Below are positions 1 to 9,964 of a stretch of 64,000 nucleotides of DNA, one piece after another (the first letter of the stretch is position 1; every line of letters starts with the position of its first letter). The stretch lies in contig QCOP01000001.1 of NCBI GenBank assembly GCA_003212885.1, forward strand, positions 1 through 64,000, in the 5' to 3' direction. Made by a program: the position numbers and the translations under genes. This stretch comes from Prochlorococcus sp. AG-432-D11. Lineage in GTDB: Bacteria > Cyanobacteriota > Cyanobacteriia > PCC-6307 > Cyanobiaceae. The notes below the pieces were generated by a model, which was not told the DNA's origin, did not search any database, and saw nothing but the letters and a program-made list of their open reading frames with translations.

Positions 1-54
1 AAAAATATTCAGAAGACATCGTCAAAAGTAAAGACTATCCATGATTTATATAAC

Positions 55-1149
55 TTACCAAATTCCACATTGTCCTTGATTTCTTAAAAGATGATCAGCT
101 AAAACCAAGGCTACCATTGCCTCAACCATTGGAACTGCCCTAGGAAGGACGCAAGGATCATGTCTACCTTTAGCAGCCAAAGTAGTTTCGTTACCTGAGG
201 AATCAACTGTTTTCTGTTTTTTCCCAATAGTCGCTGTTGGCTTAAATGCCACTCTTAATACAATTGTTTCTCCATTAGTGATCCCACCTTGAACACCTCC
301 TGAATTATTCGTTGCCGTTCTTAAGCGACCACTCTTCTCTGAACGAATAAATGAATCATTATGCTCACTCCCTTTAAGTAAAGTCCCTTGAAATCCCGAT
401 CCAATTTCAAAACCCTTAGAAGCAGGAAGAGACATAACTGCTTTAGCTAAATCTGCTTCAAGCTTGTCAAAAACGGGCATCCCAAGACCAGGAGGAGGAT
501 TACGAACTATACACTCAATTACTCCTCCACAAGAATCACCTTCTTTACTTATCTTTTCAATTCTTTCTATCATTGCGTTTGCCTGAAGTGAATCAGGACA
601 TCGCACTATATTTGCTTCAATATCTTCTTGGGATACTTGATCAAGGTTTATATCAGAGTCAATTGTATGAATTCTCTTAACCCACGCCAAAATCTCAGTT
701 TTTTGGTTTTTTTTACGCAAAAGCTGTTTTGCAATTGCACCTGCCGCAACTCTTCCTATAGTCTCTCTTGCTGATGCTCTTCCTCCACCACTCAAAGCTT
801 TAATGCCATATTTAAGTTGATAAGTACCATCTGCATGAGATGGCCTAAAAACATCTTTCATATCACCATAATCTGAAGGCCGTTGATCTCGATTTCGGAT
901 CAACATACATATAGGCGTACCAAGACTTTGATTGTTCAAAAGACCACTAAGAATCTCAACTTGATCAGTTTCCTTCCTTGGAGTTGTTATTTTACTTTGA
1001 CCAGGCCTTCGCCTATCAAGATCTAATTGTATCTGGGAAACATCAATCTCTAGCCTTGGAGGACAACCTTCTACTATGACACCAACGCCACCTCCATGAG
1101 ACTCTCCGAATGTAGTTACCTTAAATAGATCGCCAAAACTACTTCCCAT
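55..1149 (-). CDS. aroC: Chorismate synthase
   Basis: ORF with [17 protein letters not shown] and GGRASARET motifs. Confidence 0.97.
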   Translation of the reverse strand: MGSSFGDLFKVTTFGESHGGGVGVIVEGCPPRLEIDVSQIQLDLDRRRPGQSKITTPRKETDQVEILSGLLNNQSLGTPICMLIRNRDQRPSDYGDMKDVFRPSHADGTYQLKYGIKALSGGGRASARETIGRVAAGAIAKQLLRKKNQKTEILAWVKRIHTIDSDINLDQVSQEDIEANIVRCPDSLQANAMIERIEKISKEGDSCGGVIECIVRNPPPGLGMPVFDKLEADLAKAVMSLPASKGFEIGSGFQGTLLKGSEHNDSFIRSEKSGRLRTATNNSGGVQGGITNGETIVLRVAFKPTATIGKKQKTVDSSGNETTLAAKGRHDPCVLPRAVPMVEAMVALVLADHLLRNQGQCGIW

Positions 1150-1248
1150 AAACCAAAAGTTCCAAAGTCAAGAATAGATTAAATTAATACTTGAGAAAGA
1201 ATAATCAATGTTTATTCTTTTAGCAGGAAAAAACATATCCCCAATAAA

Positions 1249-1276
1249 AAAAGCCCCTTTTTTTAAGGGGCTTTTA
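1249..1276. terminator. Rho-independent, probably bidirectional terminator between psbA and aroC
   Basis: AAAAGCCCCTT-TTTTT-AAGGGGCTTTT hairpin flanked by A/T tracts, directly 3' of psbA. Confidence 0.85.
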
Positions 1277-1305
1277 TTATAGGTCAATTAATATGAAAAA
1301 TTAAA

Positions 1306-2388
1306 TTAACCAATTGCAGGAGCTACAAGAGCTACTGAAGTTGACTCTGCAGAAGCAAGGTCAAGAGGGAAGTTGTGAGCATTACGCTCATGCATTACTT
1401 CCATACCAAGGTTGGCACGGTTAAGAACATCTCCCCATGTTGGAACAACTTTTCCATTTGCATCAACAACAGATTGGTTGAAGTTGAAGCCATTAAGGTT
1501 GAAAGCCATGGTGCAGATGCCCATAGATGTCAACCAAACACATACAACTGGGAAAATTGCAAGGAAGAAGTGGAGACTACGACTGTTGTTGAAACTTGCA
1601 TATTGGAAGATCAAACGGCCGAAATAACCATGAGCAGCAACGATGTTATATGTTTCTTCTTCTTGTCCGAACTTATAACCGTAGTTCTGAGACTCAGTCT
1701 CAGTGGTTTCACGAATCAAAGAAGATGTAACTAATGAACCATGCATTGCAGAGAACAAGCTACCTCCGAACATTCCAGCAACACCTGCCATATGGAAAGG
1801 GTGCATAAGAATATTGTGCTCAGCCTGGAAAACAAACATAAAGTTGAACGTTCCAGAAATTCCGAGAGGCATTCCATCAGAGAATGAACCCTGACCAAAT
1901 GGGTAAACAAGGAAAACTGCGAAAGCAGCTGATACAGGAGCTGAGTAAGCAACACAGATCCAAGGACGCATACCTAAACGATATGAAAGCTCCCACTGAC
2001 GGCCCATATAGGCACAAATTCCGATAAGGAAGTGGAAGATTACAAGCTGGTAAGGGCCACCGTTATATAGCCACTCATCAACTGTTGCAGCTTCCCAAAT
2101 TGGATAGAAGTGCAAGCCGATTGCATTACTTGAAGGAACAACAGCACCTGAAATGATGTTATTTCCATACATAAATGAACCAGCAACTGGTTCACGAATG
2201 CCATCTATATCAACTGGAGGAGCAGCAATAAATGCAACTACAAAACAAGCTGTGGCAGCCAACAAGCAAGGGATCATCAAAACACCAAACCAACCGACAT
2301 AAATGCGGTTGTTGGTTGAAGTAACCCACTCACAGAACTGTGGCCAACCTTTGAGCAGCGAAGAACGCTGCTGCTGAATGGTGGTCAT
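1306..2388 (-). CDS. psbA: Photosystem II D1 protein
   Basis: Full-length 360 aa D1; C-terminal [18 protein letters not shown] extension; [24 protein letters not shown]. Confidence 0.99.
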   Translation of the reverse strand: MTTIQQQRSSLLKGWPQFCEWVTSTNNRIYVGWFGVLMIPCLLAATACFVVAFIAAPPVDIDGIREPVAGSFMYGNNIISGAVVPSSNAIGLHFYPIWEAATVDEWLYNGGPYQLVIFHFLIGICAYMGRQWELSYRLGMRPWICVAYSAPVSAAFAVFLVYPFGQGSFSDGMPLGISGTFNFMFVFQAEHNILMHPFHMAGVAGMFGGSLFSAMHGSLVTSSLIRETTETESQNYGYKFGQEEETYNIVAAHGYFGRLIFQYASFNNSRSLHFFLAIFPVVCVWLTSMGICTMAFNLNGFNFNQSVVDANGKVVPTWGDVLNRANLGMEVMHERNAHNFPLDLASAESTSVALVAPAIG

Positions 2389-2403
2389 GAGGACGAGAGT
2401 TGT

Positions 2404-2417
2404 GTCCCAATTGGGAC
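2404..2417. promoter_or_regulatory. 14-bp perfect palindrome GTCCCAATTGGGAC just upstream of the psbA start codon
   Basis: Direct reading; ends 16 nt from the psbA ATG. Confidence 0.5.
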
Positions 2418-2592
2418 GGTAAATAAGGACAGGATATTACCTGCCAGATTGGATATTACTTGAAAATCCTTAAGAATGTGAGCCATAAGACGGGGAAATT
2501 ATTAAGAAATTACAAACATGCATCAGGGGGGCAGAGATCTCTTAATATTTCCTTTATAAATCCTTTAAAGCTTAATGGTCCTCATTAAACTA

Positions 2593-2709
2593 ATGCTAAA
2601 TGGCAAGCATCACGAAGAAAGGCTCCCTCTAAAACTTGCAAGACATCGGAAGATTGAACTTGAGGGGTTAGGAGCTACAGTCTACTGGAGTGAGCGAATC
2701 TTTATATAA
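2593..2709 (+). CDS. Candidate small protein, 38 aa (MLNGKHHEERLPLKLARHRKIELEGLGATVYWSERIFI), not in ORF track
   Basis: Uninterrupted ATG..TAA ORF in the psbA-aspartoacylase gap; balanced, protein-like composition. Confidence 0.5.
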   Translation: MLNGKHHEERLPLKLARHRKIELEGLGATVYWSERIFI

Positions 2710-2755
2710 GACTAAAAAAATAAATTTTCAACAATCTAAATCATTAGCATCCCAA

Positions 2756-3676
2756 TTACATTAAAGATATCAATTCATCAACCCATTTTCTATCTGTCAT
2801 TATTGTCTCTTTTCTAGTCAAGCTTAATGCTATACCTTTCTCACGATAAGCAGCTTCATTAATAAATAGAGGCACTTCTGAACCCATTAAAGAATATTTA
2901 GACTCATTAAATTTTTCTTCTATATCATATCCTGAAAATAAGCAAGTATCTTTGTTTAATGGAAGCCAATCCTTTCCATCTAAATTAGGATGCACAAATC
3001 CATTGATATTTCCGTTGCCATCTCTTGGGAAATCAACACTTCTTAAATGAGAATGAATAATAAGAGTTTCAGGGAAGGTGAACAGTTGCTTCTTAAGCTT
3101 ATGAAAAAGATTAAAAATAGTAGAAAGTACAAGTAATGTTTGGCTAACAATTCTTTCACAAAGAACCCCTTGGGCAACTGGACCAATTTCGACAACAATT
3201 CCACATGGCCAATATTCAACTAAAAAGCCCTTCTGAGTTAAATCCTTCTCATACAAATAAACAGGCAAGCCAAGTTCATACTGTAAGAACGAAGCTATAG
3301 CCAAGTCTGCTGGTCTTCTTCCATAGAGGACTATGCAAGTGCCCATATTCGCAGTAGTACTATGAAAATCAAAAACAAATTGTGATTGTTTGCTCCCACC
3401 CTTTCCATATATATGATTGATTGATCTTGCTCGAAGGACCTCATAAGCATTATTATTTAAATCTTGAAGTATTTCTGAATAGAATGTTCTATTTAAATCC
3501 ATATCAATATATCTAAGACATTTCTCCATTGCTAATGGATTTCCAATGTCACTAAAAAATTTAATCCCATGAGTATCTATCAAGCTAGGTTTATTTTGCC
3601 ACTGTTTTAATAGCCAAGGGGCATTGATTTCATTGCCATGTGTTCCTCCTAATATAAGCAATTTTTTTTCAGACAT
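2756..3676 (-). CDS. aspA: Aspartoacylase / succinylglutamate desuccinylase family
   Basis: GGTHGNEINAPW metal-binding motif; DMDLNRTF; FDFHSTTANMG. Confidence 0.85.
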   Translation of the reverse strand: MSEKKLLILGGTHGNEINAPWLLKQWQNKPSLIDTHGIKFFSDIGNPLAMEKCLRYIDMDLNRTFYSEILQDLNNNAYEVLRARSINHIYGKGGSKQSQFVFDFHSTTANMGTCIVLYGRRPADLAIASFLQYELGLPVYLYEKDLTQKGFLVEYWPCGIVVEIGPVAQGVLCERIVSQTLLVLSTIFNLFHKLKKQLFTFPETLIIHSHLRSVDFPRDGNGNINGFVHPNLDGKDWLPLNKDTCLFSGYDIEEKFNESKYSLMGSEVPLFINEAAYREKGIALSLTRKETIMTDRKWVDELISLM

Positions 3677-3745
3677 TAAAGATTCACTCTTATGTAATTT
3701 ATTTTAAATATAATTAAATCAAACAACTTAAGCTTCAACTTATAA

Positions 3746-4732
3746 ATGCCAATTCCATCCGCAATTGTTAAATCTGCTAGAAGGTTTTGGAAATGGGAAT
3801 GGATGAATTTAATGAATGGGTTAGCCCCATCGGATAAAAAAGGAAATTTTTGTCGTGTTCCTAGCCAAAAGCTTACAACCTCAATTCCAGTTTCCAGCGA
3901 CCTCATGGGAAGAGCTAAAGAAGACTTGCCGATTTTGATTGTTGGGAGAAGCTGCCCTTGGGCTCATAGAACATGGCTAATGTTCGAATTAAAAAATCTA
4001 AAAGATCAAATCAATTTGATCTTTGCAAGAGCAGATCATAGTGCTGGAAGATGGGCTATTGAGCCAGCTTGGCATGGGCTTAAGACACTTGATGAAATTT
4101 ATAAAAAATGTCAAATGCCAGCTAAATTCAAATCCACTGTGCCTGTCTTAATTGATCCGAAGCCATCAAAACATAAACATCCAGAAATACTAGGGAATGA
4201 AAGCTCAGAACTTGTTATTGCTCTAAATAATTGGCCTCTAAACCAAGATCAAATAGATCTCAATCCAAGTTACCTTATCGAAGAAATTAATTACTGGCAA
4301 AATATGATCCAACTATCTGTCAACGATGGTGTATATCGATGCGGATTTGCTAGGAATCAAAGCGCATATAACAAAGCTAGTAATGAACTCTTTAAAGCCA
4401 TAAATTTTATTGAAAAAAAACTTTCTCAAAAAGGACCTTGGCTATGTGGAGAACATCTTACAATTGCAGATGTTAGATTATTTCCAACTCTAATAAGATG
4501 GGAAATGGTTTATTCACCTCTGTTTAGATGCTCCAAAGTCCCTTTATGGAATTTCCCCAATACTTGGGAGTGGAGAAAAAAATTTGCAAGCATACCCAAT
4601 GTCACTAAAACAATTGATTCTGAAGCATGGAGAACTGATTATTTTGGGGCACTATTTCCTCTTAATCCATCTAATATAATACCAGATGGTCCAGATATAA
4701 TGACACTTATTAATTCCAAAATTAGTTTTTAA
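3746..4732 (+). CDS. Glutathione S-transferase, Ecm4 / glutathionyl-hydroquinone reductase type
   Basis: GRSCPWAHRTWL motif plus GST C-terminal domain; start may be further downstream. Confidence 0.85.
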   Translation: MPIPSAIVKSARRFWKWEWMNLMNGLAPSDKKGNFCRVPSQKLTTSIPVSSDLMGRAKEDLPILIVGRSCPWAHRTWLMFELKNLKDQINLIFARADHSAGRWAIEPAWHGLKTLDEIYKKCQMPAKFKSTVPVLIDPKPSKHKHPEILGNESSELVIALNNWPLNQDQIDLNPSYLIEEINYWQNMIQLSVNDGVYRCGFARNQSAYNKASNELFKAINFIEKKLSQKGPWLCGEHLTIADVRLFPTLIRWEMVYSPLFRCSKVPLWNFPNTWEWRKKFASIPNVTKTIDSEAWRTDYFGALFPLNPSNIIPDGPDIMTLINSKISF

Positions 4733-4733
4733 A

Positions 4734-5408
4734 ATGAACAATTTATCATCAGATTCCATAAATAAAAATACAGAACAAGGGCAAAGAAAATATCAAGGTA
4801 TCTATGGGATTTATGAAATAAATAAAAAAGATGAGCATGAGGTTAGGCTTTATAGAATATCACTTCTATGTTGTGGCTTATCATTCAACTTCGGCTTAAG
4901 TCAATGGATTCTCCTTGGGCCTAATTATGCTTGGATATGGATTATTCCACTATCAATCTCAACATTTTTTGCTCTTAATTGGATACATATATACCTGCGT
5001 TCAATTCACAATATCTTAAAAATATTTTGCTTATTAGGTTCTCTTGGAGCTTTAATTATTTTAAGTGTTATTAATCCACAGACCCTATTAATAGAAATAT
5101 CAAACAAACCAATATATTTACTACCTATTACTCCTCTTTTTGCTGCATTAACAGGCTTAGGATTCAAAGAGTATTTCTGCTTTAGGCAAGTAGAAGCAAT
5201 TGGAATAACAATATTGCTGCCTCTAAGCTTGTCCTTTCATTTACTTAATTTATTTAATCATTTCTTTTCAATCTCACTAATTTATCTATCAAGTATTTTA
5301 TTAATTATTTTAGCTTTAAAGAAATTCGGTACAAACCCTGCAAATGATATTGGAGATAAAAGCATTTTTGACTTTCTAGAAAATGAGCGATCTTCATCAA
5401 GAGCATAA
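4734..5408 (+). CDS. Conserved integral membrane protein (DUF2301-like)
   Basis: Multiple hydrophobic helices; starts immediately after the GST gene. Confidence 0.6.
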   Translation: MNNLSSDSINKNTEQGQRKYQGIYGIYEINKKDEHEVRLYRISLLCCGLSFNFGLSQWILLGPNYAWIWIIPLSISTFFALNWIHIYLRSIHNILKIFCLLGSLGALIILSVINPQTLLIEISNKPIYLLPITPLFAALTGLGFKEYFCFRQVEAIGITILLPLSLSFHLLNLFNHFFSISLIYLSSILLIILALKKFGTNPANDIGDKSIFDFLENERSSSRA

Positions 5409-5574
5409 ACACAAAAAATTTTAGCCACAAAGCAAGTCAACCAATCAGTATCTTTTAATACATTTTTATTGGCTTTGTCTGGAAATCAAACCTAGTTCGG
5501 TTTACATCTGTGGCAGATTCTCACAAGTTGTTTAATGTATCTATGTTGAATGAACCTGCATCCGTCAAGCATTA

Positions 5575-5793
5575 ATGAACTCAATAGACGAACACATTCA
5601 AAAGGATCAATCTGAGATCCAAGCTGCAGAAGCTGAAGGCAATGCAGCAAAAGTAAGACACCTTACTGATGAGCTTAACTCTCTAGAAGAATACAAGGAG
5701 CATCATCCGGAAGACAAGCATGATCCAAATGCTCTTGAACTTTTTTGCGATGCAAACCCTGATGAGCCAGAGTGTCTTGTTTACGATGACTAA
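5575..5793 (+). CDS. cp12: CP12-like Calvin-cycle regulator (GAPDH/PRK), N-terminally divergent
   Basis: C-terminal ALELFCDANPDEPECLVYDD matches the CP12 C-terminal redox motif. Confidence 0.85.
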   Translation: MNSIDEHIQKDQSEIQAAEAEGNAAKVRHLTDELNSLEEYKEHHPEDKHDPNALELFCDANPDEPECLVYDD

Positions 5794-5810
5794 GAAATAG
5801 AACTTCTTTG

Positions 5811-5857
5811 AAACCATTAAAAAAAGCGGGTTAAACTCCCGCTTTTTTTAATGGTTT
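5811..5857. terminator. Bidirectional terminator, 20-bp perfect stem
   Basis: AAACCATTAAAAAAAGCGGG-TTAAACT-CCCGCTTTTTTTAATGGTTT. Confidence 0.92.
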
Positions 5858-6044
5858 AATAATCCATATTAAAATCTGAGGGGCTTCCAGTTAAAGAACA
5901 AACCACTGCTTCCTCGTTCTTCATGGCTCTAACCTCATTAATCGGACGGCCCATACGCTTTAGAACTTCAATATCTTGACTCGTTTGGCATCGTGCAATC
6001 ACTTTGCCTTCTTGATCTAAGCAAGTGTAAAAATTCATAATCAC
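5856..6044 (-). CDS. Small hypothetical protein, probably conserved in cyanobacteria
   Basis: 62-aa ORF with terminator at its 3' end. Confidence 0.6.
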   Translation of the reverse strand: MIMNFYTCLDQEGKVIARCQTSQDIEVLKRMGRPINEVRAMKNEEAVVCSLTGSPSDFNMDY

Positions 6045-6114
6045 AAAATCTACATCCCATTTATGACCAACTTTTAGCTACTCGACAAGAAGAAACTTGA
6101 TCTGAACACAAAAA

Positions 6115-7107
6115 TTACTTAATCTCTAAAGCTTCCCAGACTCTACTCAATAATAAATCCAAGCCATCATTCATAGCTGCCGAAATCGAAAAAACTTTTT
6201 TCCCTATTTCACATTCAATCTGTTTTATTAATTTATTTTGTTGGTCCTTATTTAGCAGTTCTTTTTTATTAAGAACAAGAATTCTCTCTCTCCCCAAAAG
6301 ACCATGTCCATATGCCATCAATTCTTCTTCGATGATTTTAATGTCATTAATTGGATTAGCTGTTGAAGCATCAACTAAATGAATAAGCAATCGTGTCCTC
6401 TCAATATGTCTAAGAAAATCATGTCCAAGACCTATGCCACTAGCTGCGCCCGCTATTAATCCTGGGATATCAGCGAAAACGGTTCCATCTCCACTTGGCT
6501 TTCTGACTACACCAAGATTTGGAATTAAAGTTGTAAAGGGATAATTGGCAATTTTTGGCTTTGCCGAAGAAAGAACCGAAATTAATGTACTTTTACCTGC
6601 ATTAGGCAAACCAATAATGCCTACTTCTGCAAGAAGCTTCAGCTCTAGTTTCAAATCCCACTCCTCTCCTTCAGCCCCCTCTGTAAATTTCTCAGGCGCT
6701 CGATTTCTATTACTTAAATAATGAGCATTTCCTAAACCTCCTCTCCCGCCATAAGCAACAACAAGCGTTTCACCATGATGCACTAAATCACCAAAGACCA
6801 TGCCAGTCATTTGGTGCCTTACTTGTGTTCCGCAAGGTACCTTTAAAAAAATATCTTCTCCTGATGCACCAGTACATTTATTGGGGCCACCTCTAACCCC
6901 ATCACTCGCAGATATCAACCTATTAAATTTAAAATCTAATAAAGTTTGTAGATTGGAGTCAGCTTGAAGAATAACTCCTCCTCCCTTTCCTCCATCTCCG
7001 CCTGAGGGACCACCAGCTGGAACATATTTTTCTCTTCGAAAAGCAACTATGCCATCGCCTCCTCTTCCGGCTTTGACTCTAATAAATGCTTGATCAATAA
7101 ACTGCAC
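6115..7107 (-). CDS. obgE: Obg-family GTPase
   Basis: Gly-rich Obg fold, [16 protein letters not shown]. Confidence 0.97.
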   Translation of the reverse strand: MQFIDQAFIRVKAGRGGDGIVAFRREKYVPAGGPSGGDGGKGGGVILQADSNLQTLLDFKFNRLISASDGVRGGPNKCTGASGEDIFLKVPCGTQVRHQMTGMVFGDLVHHGETLVVAYGGRGGLGNAHYLSNRNRAPEKFTEGAEGEEWDLKLELKLLAEVGIIGLPNAGKSTLISVLSSAKPKIANYPFTTLIPNLGVVRKPSGDGTVFADIPGLIAGAASGIGLGHDFLRHIERTRLLIHLVDASTANPINDIKIIEEELMAYGHGLLGRERILVLNKKELLNKDQQNKLIKQIECEIGKKVFSISAAMNDGLDLLLSRVWEALEIK

Positions 7108-7113
7108 AACAAA

Positions 7114-9546
7114 TCAACGTAACCAGACAACGCTACATCCTGTTCCTCCATCCCTCTGTTCAGCATCAGTAACACGCTCAACATATGGCAACGTTTTCAA
7201 CCATTTTCTCAAACCTATTTTCAATTTTCCGGTACCTATTCCATGAATAACCCACAATTTCCCTACTGTATTTCGTATAGCCTCTTCAACGGCTACTTCA
7301 GCTTCATGCACTCTCAGTCCTCTAACATCCAAGGTATTTCGGCGTGTTCTGATTTTTGAACTATAAGCGTTAGAACTAGAAGAACTAATGTGAACAAAAG
7401 GTTCTTTAGATATAGGCTTACGACCATCCAAGCTTTCAACTTCCGATAAATCAAGAACACTTCGAAAAACACCGCAAAGAACTGTTATTTGATCCGAATC
7501 TTCTGAAATACTTAGTACATCAGCCGACTTTCCAATAGAAACTAATTTTACTTTTTCTCCTATCTCAGGCCTCCAGCCCAAATTTTCTTTCTTTTGAATC
7601 TGATGTTGTGTATCAATTTGAATTTGCCTCAAACGCCTCCCAGCTTTCCGAGCTACCTCCCCATCAGCATTTTTTTTACGTAAACGCTTTATAAGCTCTC
7701 TCACTTCTTGTTGACCATCACATATTTCTTTCTGCAACATTTGCTTACCTAGAACATTGAAATCTTTATGTTTCTTTCTTTGCTCCTCAAAAGCTAAGAG
7801 CAATTCATCATGAAGCAACTCAGTTCTAGCAAGCAATTCTGATGCATCTTCTGCAGCCTTTTGTTGACGTAATTTCTGCTCTTCCAACCCTTTGATGATT
7901 TGATTGACATCATCTATTCCTTTTGGTGCAACCAGTCTTTTAGCTTGGCTAATAATTTCTACATCTAGACCAAGTCTCCTAGCAATAGCCAATGCATTAC
8001 TTTTACCAGGAATTCCCCATTGCAAATGAAAAGTAGGCTTCATTGTTTCACTGTCAAAGGCAACAGAAGCATTCTCAAACCGTTCGTCAGAATATTTTAA
8101 TGCTTTCAATTCACCAAAATGGGTTGTTGCAATTGTCAACTTCGCCCTATTAGCAAATGTTTTTAAAAGTGATATCGCCAAAGCTGTACCTTCAGTAGGA
8201 TCTGTACCTGCGCCCACTTCATCTAATAATACTAAAGCAGGGCCAGAACGTTGGTCAATTGCATCAATAATGCGTTTAATACGAACGATATGACCACTAA
8301 ACGTCGATAAGCTTTGCTCAATAGATTGTTCATCACCGATATCAGCTAAAACTTGATTAAACCAAGGCAAAGAAGGATGCTTATCACAGGGGATTAGCAT
8401 GCCACATCTTGCCATTAAAACTGCTAGACCAATACTTTTAAGAGCAATAGTTTTTCCTCCAGTATTGGGACCAGTGATAGCAACTACACGCAATTGGGAT
8501 GAAATTTCAAAAGTTGTTGGCACTACTTCAAATCCGCTTTTATGTTTGTATTGCCAATAAAGCAATGGATGTCTAAACCCTTTAATCAACAAGTCACATT
8601 CTGAGTTCTCATCTATTAAAGGAGACTTCCCACCTAACCAATCCCCATATCGCGCACGAGCGAAAGCTAATTCAATCTCAAGCAAAATACTGGTCATTAT
8701 CTCTAAATCTTCAACACAATCAGCAACTTGCCTACTCCATATACTCAATAATCGCTTTTCCTCTTCTAAGATTTCAGCTTGAAGTTTTACAATTTTGTTG
8801 CCAAGAGGAATGATTGATTGTGGTTCTAAAAAAATTGTATTACCTGAGCCAGAAGTGTCGTGAATAATGCCTCCAATTTGGTCAGCAGAACCAATCTTCA
8901 GTGATATAACTGGGCGTCCATTCCTTTCAGTTATAACGTTATCTTGAACTATAAAACTAAATTTCCTTAGCAAGTCATTAATAATTCCTCGACGTGTTAA
9001 AGTCTGATCTCTTAAGTGTTGACGTAATTCAAATAATTTATTGCTTGCTCTATCTGCAACTCGACCTCCTTCATCTAAGCCAAATTCAAAAACTTTAAGT
9101 AAGTTAGAAAAACTAGAAATACCTTGAACCAACTCAGTCGTAACAGGACGCAAAGTCTTATCAGCAACTTTCTGCTTGATTCGTTTTGCAGCTTTAATTG
9201 TTTGATTAACTCTAAATAATTCTGCACCAGAGGCTATTCCTCCTTTGACACAAATACCTAATATTGAACTGATTTCATAGATTTCACTAAAGCTCAGTCC
9301 TCCTTCCATAGTTTTCTCAAGATGACCAATTTCTAATGTTTCAGCCAACATCCTTCTAGTAGTAGATATATCAGCAGGCAAACTCAACTGTTTACATTCC
9401 TTTTTAGCTTGCGGAGTACATGCAAATGTAGAAAATTGAAGACATAATTCATGCCAATCAATTAGCTCTAAAGTCTCCTTTAGAACTAATTCTGGAATCT
9501 TGACGGGGTTATGAACACTCTCAAAGTCAACCATTTTGATAAACAA
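7114..9546 (-). CDS. mutS2: MutS2 endonuclease / ribosome-collision factor with Smr domain
   Basis: ITGPNTGGKTIALKS Walker A; C-terminal LDVRGLRVHEAE..HGIGTGKL Smr domain. Confidence 0.95.
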   Translation of the reverse strand: MFIKMVDFESVHNPVKIPELVLKETLELIDWHELCLQFSTFACTPQAKKECKQLSLPADISTTRRMLAETLEIGHLEKTMEGGLSFSEIYEISSILGICVKGGIASGAELFRVNQTIKAAKRIKQKVADKTLRPVTTELVQGISSFSNLLKVFEFGLDEGGRVADRASNKLFELRQHLRDQTLTRRGIINDLLRKFSFIVQDNVITERNGRPVISLKIGSADQIGGIIHDTSGSGNTIFLEPQSIIPLGNKIVKLQAEILEEEKRLLSIWSRQVADCVEDLEIMTSILLEIELAFARARYGDWLGGKSPLIDENSECDLLIKGFRHPLLYWQYKHKSGFEVVPTTFEISSQLRVVAITGPNTGGKTIALKSIGLAVLMARCGMLIPCDKHPSLPWFNQVLADIGDEQSIEQSLSTFSGHIVRIKRIIDAIDQRSGPALVLLDEVGAGTDPTEGTALAISLLKTFANRAKLTIATTHFGELKALKYSDERFENASVAFDSETMKPTFHLQWGIPGKSNALAIARRLGLDVEIISQAKRLVAPKGIDDVNQIIKGLEEQKLRQQKAAEDASELLARTELLHDELLLAFEEQRKKHKDFNVLGKQMLQKEICDGQQEVRELIKRLRKKNADGEVARKAGRRLRQIQIDTQHQIQKKENLGWRPEIGEKVKLVSIGKSADVLSISEDSDQITVLCGVFRSVLDLSEVESLDGRKPISKEPFVHISSSSSNAYSSKIRTRRNTLDVRGLRVHEAEVAVEEAIRNTVGKLWVIHGIGTGKLKIGLRKWLKTLPYVERVTDAEQRDGGTGCSVVWLR

Positions 9547-9552
9547 ACAAAG

Positions 9553-9960
9553 TCACTGATTAGATTGAATTCCACTAGAAGGCTCATAAAGAATCTCCAA
9601 CCAATTCCCTTCTGGATCCTGTAAATAGAATGAAGCTGTCCCATCTCTATGATCATGTAAATCTCCTATTTCAATTCCAGATCCCTTTAAAACTCTATGT
9701 ATACGCTGCACTTCACTCCTATCAGTAAAATGGAATGCAAAATGAGGCCCGGCAACTTTATAAGTAGGTCCTAAGAGAGCGAGTCCATCCTTACTGATCT
9801 TGGTCTCTAAATAGCACCAATCTTGATCATCCCAAACCAATTTCATTCCAAGGCTCAGATAAAAAGCTTTAGCCCTCTCAACATCTTTCACCCTTATTGC
9901 CAAATGCCCGAGCCGTTCTACATTGATTCGGTTTTTTTGAACGTCTATATCTTCTAACAT
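9553..9960 (-). CDS. Glyoxalase/VOC family protein
   Basis: LGHLAIRVKDVERAKAFY..YLQDPEGNWLEI. Confidence 0.9.
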   Translation of the reverse strand: MLEDIDVQKNRINVERLGHLAIRVKDVERAKAFYLSLGMKLVWDDQDWCYLETKISKDGLALLGPTYKVAGPHFAFHFTDRSEVQRIHRVLKGSGIEIGDLHDHRDGTASFYLQDPEGNWLEILYEPSSGIQSNQ

Positions 9961-9964
9961 AAGA

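Noticed and set aside
1375-1955. Several ORFs antisense to or within psbA (1375-1734 +, 1412-1627 +, 1703-1894 +, 1731-1955 -)
   Set aside because: Lie entirely inside highly conserved psbA in alternative frames; compositions not protein-like.
1306-2388. Phage-derived psbA (and CP12 at 5575)
   Set aside because: Cyanophages carry both genes, but flanks here are ordinary host core genes with no integrase, phage structural genes or att-like repeats.
3676-3906. 76-aa minus-strand ORF between aspartoacylase and GST
   Set aside because: Overlaps the 5' part of the GST ORF; low-complexity hydrophobic tail, no support.
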